Shown here: positions 11,401-17,423 of the stretch, piece by piece
Position numbering within the stretch: position 1 is the stretch's first letter
Layout: each line of letters begins with the position of its first letter
Source: Spongospora subterranea
Lineage: Eukaryota > Endomyxa > Phytomyxea > Plasmodiophorida > Plasmodiophoridae
NCBI GenBank assembly: GCA_900404475.1
Contig: OUQQ01000442.1
Coordinates: 4,578-22,000, forward strand
DNA length: 17,423 nucleotides
Direction of reading: 5' to 3'
Notes under the pieces: generated by a model
What the model was told of the DNA's origin: nothing
The model's database searches: none
Seen by the model: only the letters and a program-made list of their open reading frames with translations
Program-made: the position numbers and the translations under genes

Positions 11401-14400
11401 GCTATGAAGAAGCCTCCAGCTGGTGTGTTGATCACTGTACAGGTAATAGTTTCATTCACAGCTCAAAGAACGCTGTTTTCTTGACTACTAATAACAGGCA
11501 ACCTGTATTCTGTTTAACATTGCGCCAATAAAGAAAAACGACCCAGATAATGTCGGAAAGAAAATCACCGATTATTGGGAGCCAGCTTCAGCTAAGCTCT
11601 TCAAAGACGCGAAGAAATTCTTAGATATGTTGATGACATACGATAAGGATAATATTCCTGGTGACCTCATTGAGAAGGTATTTTTGATGAGTCCGATTTT
11701 TGCAGGCTCTGATGATGAGTTCTTTAACAGATTCGCCCGTTCATGGAACGAGAGGATTTTACCCCAGTTGCCATCGAGAAGGCATCCAAAGCATGCAAAG
11801 CGATCTGCCAATGGGTTCGTGCAATGTTCACATACGACACTGTGGCCAAGGGCGTTGAACCGAAGAGAATAGCGCTTCATGGAGCGGAACAGGTCTGTGT
11901 TTCCTTCATCAATCTGCAATCAAACCAGTGTTGATTTTCAAACTCGTCAGGAATTAGAGAAGGTGAACGCAACACTGGCTGAAGCAGTTGCGCGCCTGCA
12001 ATCAGTCGAAAATCGTATAGCTACTCTAGAGGCAAACTACATCGAGGCCGTGCAAAAGAAGGAGGCGTTGGCCACTGAAGTTGCTCAATGTAAAGTGAAG
12101 CTGGTTCGTGCTGAAAAACTAGTTGGAGGCCTCGGGGGTGAGCGGAAGCGATGGTCAGAGGCAGTAAAGGTGCGGCCTCATCGAATGGGATATCAACTGT
12201 TCTCATGATTAGGATTCCCTATAGGATCTGTCCATTGCCTATACACGAGTTGTTGGCGATATCTTGGTGAGCGCTGGAACAGTTGCATATCTGGGCGCGT
12301 TCACTGGCGAATTCCGGACGAATATTGTGAAGGAATGGCATGAGAAGCTGCGCCAACACGACATCGTGTTTAGCAATGGGTGTACTGTGTCAAGCACGCT
12401 TGGCAATCCTGTCGCAATTCGAAGCTGGAATATGTATGGATTACCAACTGATACATTATCCATTGAGAACGGGATTATCATGGCCAAAAGTGTGCGATGG
12501 CCCCTGCTTATTGATCCACAGGTCGATAGTATCATCATCGAATGCCGTTGATTGAAACTGAATCTGTTGATCAGGGCCAGGCCAATAAGTTCATCAAAGG
12601 AATGGGCAAAGCTCAAGCCAAAAACGGTATGGATGTTGTCAAGTTAACCGATAACTTCTCAAGAACTTTGGAGAACGGAATCCGGTTTGGTAAATGGTGT
12701 ATGATTGAAAATATCGGGTTGGATTTAGATCCAGCACTGGAGCCAGTATTGCTTCGCCAGGTGATTTTCATCGACACCTGGGGGCAACAACGTTTGCTCA
12801 CAGCTATCCCCCGCAGACATTCATGATTAATGGAGTACCACATATCACCCTTGGAGAATCGACGATCCCTTACAGCAACGATTTCCAATTCTTCATGACC
12901 ACCAAATTGCCCAATCCTCATTATTCTCCTGAACTGCAGGTGAGGGTGACGTTATTGAACTTCACCATCACCCGAGCTGGTCTTCAAGACCAAATGCTTG
13001 GAATCGTGGTTTCCAAAGAAAGTCCAGAGCTGGAAATTAAGAAAAATCGACTCGGTATTTGGTAATTTGTTAACAAATTTATCTGTGCTGATTTTGTCTT
13101 AGTCGTATCAAATACTAAAATGAAAGAAGAACTGCAAGAAATCGAGGATAAGATTCTTCGCCTTCTCTCATCGTCACAAGGTGACATTCTTGATGATGAA
13201 GAGCTGATCAACACTCTGGCAAGCTCACAAAACACTTCCCGGGAGATCAACGAAAAGGTTTGCACCGTAGCGATTCTGGGGAATGCTTGATGGATTATCC
13301 CATAATTGTAGGTTGCTGAAGCTGAAGTAGTTGAGAAAGAGATAGATATATCGCGGGCCGGGTATATTCCTGTGGCATTTCGTGCATCATTGCTCTATTT
13401 TTGTATCGCCGATTTGGCGAATATTGACCCAATGTATCAATATAGCCTACAGGTAGGCAACGACTGGAAGGATTCGTGGCGCTTGATTTTGATGACTTAT
13501 TCAACAGTGGTTCGCCAATCTATTCCTTCTATCTATTGAAAACGCTGCTCCGTCTGATATTCTAGTGCAACGATTGGCCAATTTGAATGCACACTTTACC
13601 AAAAGTTTATACGAGGCCATATGCCGATCTGTATTCGAGCGCCATAAGAGCTTATTCAGTTTTCTACTATGTGTTCAAATCATGCAAGGCGATAATCTTA
13701 TAGATCCAGATGAATGGAGGTTTTTGGTGGGAGGAGGAGCCCCAACGAAAACGATTGAACGACCAGGTAAATTGGACTATATCTCGACTAGTTTTTCTTG
13801 ATAATTCTATCGCAATTTAGTGAACTGGATAGCTGAAGATATGTGGCAGTCGATATTAGCTCTTAGCGATTTACCCAATTTCAAGCAAATCGAAGAATGC
13901 TTCATGCGATTAGAAGGATCACAGATTTTCAAATCATATTGTGATGCGAGTAATACCTGACCCGGTTTGAATTATATTTGTTCTGAGAATCCTGAACGCC
14001 ATTAGGTGATCCACATCTACAACCTATTCCGTCTCCATTTCAAGAAAAACTTTCGACATTCCAGCAATTGTTAGTCCTTCGATGCTTAAGGCCAGACAAA
14101 GTGGGAGATGGGATTGAAAATTTCATTGTAAAACAGATGGGAAGAGAGTTCATCGAGCCACCAGGTATGATACAATTGCTCAATGAATTTCAAATATTGA
14201 CAAATTGGGGGGTTTTGCAGCATACGATTTATGTGGCTCGTTTGCTACATCAACATATAAAACACCCCTTGTATTTGTCTTGAGTCCAGGAGCAGATCCC
14301 GCTGAAGATGTGATGCGATTTGCTGATGATATGGGAATGAGAGACAAACTGCGGTCAACTTCCTTAGGCAAAGGCCAAGGAGTATTTGCCGAGCGGTGAG

Positions 14401-16573
14401 ATAAGAGAATTGCTAATGCTGGTTTGGGTTAAAGAACTATGCTTGTAGCTATATCCAAGCTGCATGTCGATCTGGCGGGTGGGTTCTGCTCCAGAATTGC
14501 CATCTTGCGGTGTCATGGCTGCCGGCGTTAGAGATGATTACCGAGGGTTTGGCAGACAGAACTGATGTCAACCCGCAATTCCGGTTATGGCTAACATCAT
14601 TACCAACGTCGCAATTCCCTGTGTCTATATTACAGGATGGGGTTAAGATGACCAATGAGCCTCCAAAGGGTATAGAAATTTCATTGTTGACCTTCAACAC
14701 GATCCGCGATCTCAACTGGTTACTATAGGATTGAGGGCAAACTTAACACGGTCATATATGGGATTTACCGATGAATCGCTTGATGATTGTTCCAAACCAG
14801 AACCATTCAAATCACTCGTGTTTGCATTGTGCTTTTTCCACGCGAACATACTTGAGCGGCGGAAGTTCGGCCCTCTTGGCTGGAATATTCCGGTATGGAG
14901 TGCTTAACGTGATCCCAGCTAACATCTCTGATTGTTTTCTTGCGATTAGTATCGGTTCACCGAACCAGATCTACAAGTGTGCATATCGCAATTGAGAGAT
15001 TTCATAAACATGTTTGAAGAGATCCCGTACCAAGTTATTCACTTTCTAACATATGACATCAACTACGGGGGGCGCGTCACCGACGACATTGATCGAAGAA
15101 CTATCCGGACAGTGCTCGATGATTTCGTGAACCCTGATGTGCTTAAACCGGGTCGGTTCCACCATTGCTTTCCTTTTAACTGGCACTTAATCGTGTCAAT
15201 ATTAGGATATACATTCTCGGGATCTGGCACATATCACACTATTTCGGCAGCCAATCGTGACGATTATCTATCGTATATCAAATCCCTGCCCTCAACTTCT
15301 GCCCCAGAGGTTTTCGGCCTTCATGACAATGCAGATATAGCTTATGCACGTGAGGAAACTAATAGGTATCATCTGCTATTCTTGCATGACATAATTTCAA
15401 ATCAATTTTGCCAGTTTATTCAATTCAATCCTGTCGATATTACCGCGAGTTGTTTCTGGAAGCGGTAAATCCCGAGAGGACATCGTGTCTGAAACAGCTC
15501 AGAGAATCCGAGGCGTCATTCCAGCAGTACTAGATATTGAGTCCATTACAAAACTATACCCGACAAGCTATAATGAGAGCATGAACACGGTTCTTGTACA
15601 AGAAGCCATTCGATACAACAGGCATGTGTTCAATGCTAGCATTTGTCCCGCCATTGTTGATCCTGTTGCGCTGAGACAGGCTTTTGACCAAGATTATTGA
15701 CACCTTGGTGGGATTAGAAAAAGCATTGAAAGGCGCTATGGTCATGACGGGGGAGTTAGAAGGCATGTCCGATTCGTTGTTCAAGAACCAAGTTCCAGAG
15801 ATGTGGGCTTCAGTTGCCTACCCATCATTATTGAACCTATCCGCCTGGGTAAACGATTTGATCGCCCGAATGGTACGTAGACACACTCCTCTACGTCCAC
15901 GGTTGAATTCTTTCGAATAGGCATTCATCAATGGCTGGATCAAAAACGGAACACCAAATGTGTTCTGGATTAGTGGGTTCTTCTTTCCTCAGGCATTTTT
16001 AACGGGAACATTGCAGAATTACGCGAGAAGGCATTGTAAACCTATCGATACGGTACTGCCAGACGAATATTGCCATCTATCCCTGATATTTATGTAGATA
16101 TCCTTCTCGTTTCGTGTAATGCCCGGAACGGAACAACAGCCTAAAGTAACGGATGGCTGCCTGATACGAGGCCTTTTCTTGGAAGGGGCAAGATGGGATC
16201 CGATACAGGAATCTTTGGTTGAGTCTCTTCCCAAAGAGCTGTTTGTTACGATGCCCATTGTACTCCAACATCGATTGCCCACTGGTTATTACTGAAATTA
16301 AGCTTTAGATCTGGTTGGCACCTGTCGTTCATCGGGTCGAGCCGAAATCGGGAATTTATAGATGTCCGGTATATAAAATATTGACGAGAACTGGTATTTG
16401 CAAATAGTCGTCATAGTTTATCTAGGTCTAAATAGTGTGATGATATTACAGGACAACTATCCACAACTGGGCACAGCACCAATTTTATCATGTTCTGCGA
16501 ATTGCCCACTCGAGATCATCCTTCTAAATGGATCAAAGCAGGAACAGCTCTCTTCTGTGGATTGCGATATTAG
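2486..16573 (+). CDS. DNAH1: Axonemal inner-arm dynein heavy chain, DNAH1 type (36 exons)
   Basis: This is the motor subunit of a ciliary/flagellar inner-arm dynein; it uses ATP to slide axonemal doublet microtubules. Joined exons give about 4,074 aa, close to animal DNAH1. Order: Ser/Pro-rich N-terminus (1-90), tail, linker (about 800-1380), AAA1 with P-loop GPAGTGKT at 1414-1421, Walker B FDEFNR (Asp1466, Glu1467) and MNPGYAGR from 1516, AAA2 P-loop GPTGGGKT from 1695, AAA3 P-loop GNTGTGKT from 2046 and Walker [12 protein letters not shown]4 P-loop GVGGSGRQS from 2395. In AAA4 the P-loop Lys is Arg, as in animal DNAH1. The stalk coiled coils (about 2625-2745 and 2874-2946) flank the microtubule-binding tip. 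AAA5, AAA6 and a C-terminal domain containing STTGHSTN follow. The DNAH1 assignment rests on matches along the linker, AAA modules and C-terminus recalled from the family (for example NPGMRx[24 protein letters not shown]). The start is the first ATG after an in-frame TAA; an extra 5' exon cannot be excluded. No frameshift or true premature stop remains after splicing. Confidence 0.9.
15152..15205 (+). other. Stop-free 54-nt intron, readable if retained
   Basis: This intron starts GTCGGT, ends ATTAG, lies in phase 1 and is 54 nt long. It has no in-frame stop, so retention would add 18 residues between the conserved NPDVLKP segment and the YTFSGSG segment of the C-terminal domain. It is called an intron because animal DNAH1 has no extra residues at this point and the length fits the others. 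Confidence 0.65.
15622..15679 (+). other. Non-canonical GC-AG intron
   Basis: The exon ends CAACAG and the intron begins GCATGT and ends GAGACAG. Joining gives the conserved RYNRLLTKI segment of the dynein C-terminal region. No nearby GT donor restores that frame. GC-AG introns usually have a strong AG at the exon end, as here. It is the only non-GT donor among 35. Confidence 0.8.
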
Positions 16574-16936
16574 GTCGTGCAGTTCGAAAGTTTAATAAAG
16601 ACTACATTATTTACTTGCCGTTTCTTATGCTCTTAAATGTGAAACCAACGGGATGTGACAGCAACTTCTACCTAGGCCGTGCGGTTCGAAAGTTTAATAA
16701 AGACAGCATTATTTACCTGCCGTTTTTGATGCTCGTAAATGTGAAATCATCGGGAAGTGCCAGCAACTTCCCTCCAATGACAGACGATAAAGATGAGGTA
16801 TCCGCTGGCAATAAGTCAATCTCCTCTTCAGGGCACCACTGAATCAAAATATTTCTTGCAGGGTGCTTCTTCAAAAAACATCATCGCTGCGATGAGAACA
16901 CCCGGTGTAATAAAACCAAGCAGACTATTCACTTAG
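16528..16936 (+). CDS. Doubtful overlapping frame encoding a doubled 34-residue unit
   Basis: A frame out of register with the dynein runs from ATG 16528 through both units of the 102-bp duplication and stops after 16842. The duplicated peptide begins [11 protein letters not shown] and contains a hydrophobic run. A possible intron at 16798-16861 (GTATCC to TTGCAG, 64 nt) would carry the frame on to TAG 16934-16936. Against a gene: it overlaps the dynein's last exon, and most of the differences between units fall at first codon positions, not third. It may equally be 3' UTR and spacer. 16937-17054 shows nothing but a short GCACC/GGTGC inverted repeat. Confidence 0.12.
16594..16599 (+). terminator. 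Poly(A) signal AATAAA, proximal copy
   Basis: AATAAA lies 21 bases after the dynein stop, inside the first unit of the tandem duplication. It would give a very short 3' UTR, consistent with the compact gene layout. Confidence 0.5.
16696..16701 (+). terminator. Poly(A) signal AATAAA, distal copy
   Basis: This is the counterpart of the proximal signal in the second repeat unit, exactly 102 bases downstream. Both hexamers are unchanged although neighbouring bases have diverged, so either could direct 3' end formation of the dynein mRNA. Confidence 0.45.
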
Positions 16937-17054
16937 CTATGGCAGGAGAAGAGGCACAATGGACGTTTGTGGTTCTCTTTCCACCACCCATGCTGAGCAA
17001 CACCCTAATAAGTGCACCACGGTGCCATGTCAGATAGAGACGATCCTAGCGTAC

Positions 17055-17304
17055 TGTTGATCCTTTTTTGCTACTCGTACGATCTTCCATAACTTTTAAA
17101 TAAACGCTTCTTTGTCTTTCGCCCTAATCTATACGCTACCTGCCGATAGATTAAGAGCCCCACACCCTGCTAAAAATCCTGCCAAGCTCAAATACAAATG
17201 GTCGAAACAAGAAGCGCAAACCCCGTCGACGACTCTGATCAAGTCACAAACCCAAATCGACGCGAAATCAGACAACCACAAGTCGAAACTATATCAAGTC
17301 AACA
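17055..17304 (+). mobile_element. 5' LTR (250 bp) of an LTR retrotransposon
   Basis: The stretch starts TGTTGA and ends TCAACA, which are perfect 6-bp inverted repeats with the TG...CA ends typical of LTRs. An AT-rich TTTTAAATAAA at 17094-17104 could serve as TATA box and/or poly(A) signal. Directly after it come TGG-initial sequence suited to a primer-binding site and a Gag-like reading frame, in the expected order. The five bases before it (CGTAC, 17050-17054) would be one half of a target-site duplication. The other LTR lies outside the window, so the ends cannot be confirmed here. Confidence 0.65.
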
Positions 17305-17305
17305 T

Positions 17306-17318
17306 TGGCTAAACCAAG
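17306..17318 (+). other. Putative primer-binding site of the retrotransposon
   Basis: TGGCTAAACC begins two bases after the LTR's terminal CA. Primer-binding sites usually begin with TGG, which pairs with the tRNA 3' CCA end, and sit at this distance. The matching tRNA cannot be identified from the window. Confidence 0.4.
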
Positions 17319-17339
17319 AAGTCGAATTATCAAAATATA

Positions 17340-17423
17340 ATGCAGGACTAACTCATACCCGAATTCGATGGCAAGAACTGGGAAGAATTCAAGCGAAAAC
17401 TAGAAACCCAATTCGTAATAATG
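17340..17423 (+). pseudogene. Start of a Gag-like reading frame with an early stop, cut by the window end
   Basis: An ATG at 17340 is followed in frame by TAA at 17349-17351. The same frame then stays open to the end and encodes a segment with IPEFDGKNWEEFKRKLE. The pattern F-D-G-x-N-W-x-x-[FW]-K is typical of the N-terminal part of Gag in LTR retrotransposons, most like Ty1/copia; Ty3-type cannot be excluded on 24 codons. The early stop suggests this copy is damaged, unless translation starts at a non-ATG codon, at a downstream site, or after splicing. pol and the 3' LTR are expected to the right of the window. Confidence 0.5.

Larger units (their letters stand above)
4233..16451 (+). other. 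Exon-intron map of the dynein gene (35 introns of 45-59 nt)
   Basis: Introns: 4233-4281, 4432-4479, 5007-5062, 5424-5474, 5789-5846, 6910-6963, 7326-7376, 7495-7547, 9205-9254, 10348-10397, 10518-10572, 10777-10830, 10988-11038, 11443-11497, 11678-11730, 11893-11950, 12170-12224, 12522-12574, 12761-12816, 13055-13102, 13258-13311, 13453-13507, 13767-13820, 13950-14005, 14165-14220, 14396-14448, 14670-14728, 14893-14949, 15152-15205, 15366-15414, 15622-15679, 15873-15920, 16053-16097, 16260-16308, 16394-16451. Each was placed by a GT (once GC) donor, an AG acceptor and continuity of conserved dynein sequence, and exon lengths sum to a single frame. Acceptors are TAG 19 times, CAG 15 times and AAG once. 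Many introns have a CTAAT/CTGAC-like branch site 10-20 nt before the acceptor. The least certain are the first two, where other sites also keep the frame. Confidence 0.8.
16571..16774. repeat. 102-bp tandem duplication starting at the dynein stop codon
   Basis: Copy 1 is 16571-16672 and copy 2 is 16673-about 16774. Both begin TAGG and contain TTCGAAAGTTTAATAAAGAC. They differ at roughly 14 positions, so the duplication is not recent. The first three bases of copy 1 are the dynein TAG stop. The unit length is a multiple of three, so one frame stays open through both copies. Confidence 0.85.

Noticed and set aside
11016..11459. 147-codon minus-strand open frame
   Set aside because: It is the codon-aligned antisense of the stalk coiled coil. 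The lack of stops follows from the Lys/Glu/Ala-rich composition of the real exon.
17112..17312. 66-codon open frame inside the LTR, in the same frame as the Gag-like segment
   Set aside because: It starts within the LTR, is separated from the Gag-like part by two stops and resembles no domain. It is probably chance.
1..17423. tRNA, rRNA, CRISPR array or bacterial operon signals
   Set aside because: None seen. The spliced axonemal dynein shows that the DNA is eukaryotic.

Overview
The window looks like nuclear DNA of a flagellated eukaryote with a compact, intron-dense genome. Most of it (2486-16573, + strand) is one intact gene for an axonemal dynein heavy chain of the DNAH1 inner-arm type. 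It is broken up by 35 very short introns (45-59 nt). All but one are GT-AG; the exception is GC-AG. The standard genetic code fits throughout. The lineage cannot be fixed from the sequence; a zoosporic fungus-like or other flagellated protist would fit.

Layout: 1-435 is non-coding or undetermined sequence with a small TGACG-containing direct repeat. 436-822 is an open frame for a 128-residue protein with an N-terminal Cys-rich (zinc-ribbon-like) motif. 1034-2072 is a probable five-exon gene for a hydrophobic protein of about 279 residues that I do not recognise. Its introns (47-51 nt) have the size of the dynein introns. 2073-2485 holds a possible poly(A) signal and then a cluster of GTCATG motifs just upstream of the dynein start. 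The dynein gene encodes about 4,074 residues: a tail and linker, six AAA modules with P-loops visible in AAA1-AAA4, a coiled-coil stalk with its microtubule-binding tip, and the C-terminal domain. Its stop codon coincides with the start of a 102-bp tandem duplication in which both copies carry AATAAA.

From 17055 to the window end is the 5' end of an LTR retrotransposon: a 250-bp LTR with perfect 6-bp inverted ends (TGTTGA/TCAACA), a putative primer-binding site, and the first codons of a Gag-like protein with an early in-frame stop.

The dynein acts in the axoneme. The two upstream genes have no evident functional link to it. The main unexpected observations concern introns. All six dynein introns that lie in phase 0 and have a length divisible by three end in an in-frame TAG acceptor. 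One 54-nt intron has no stop and would add 18 residues if retained. One intron uses a GC donor.
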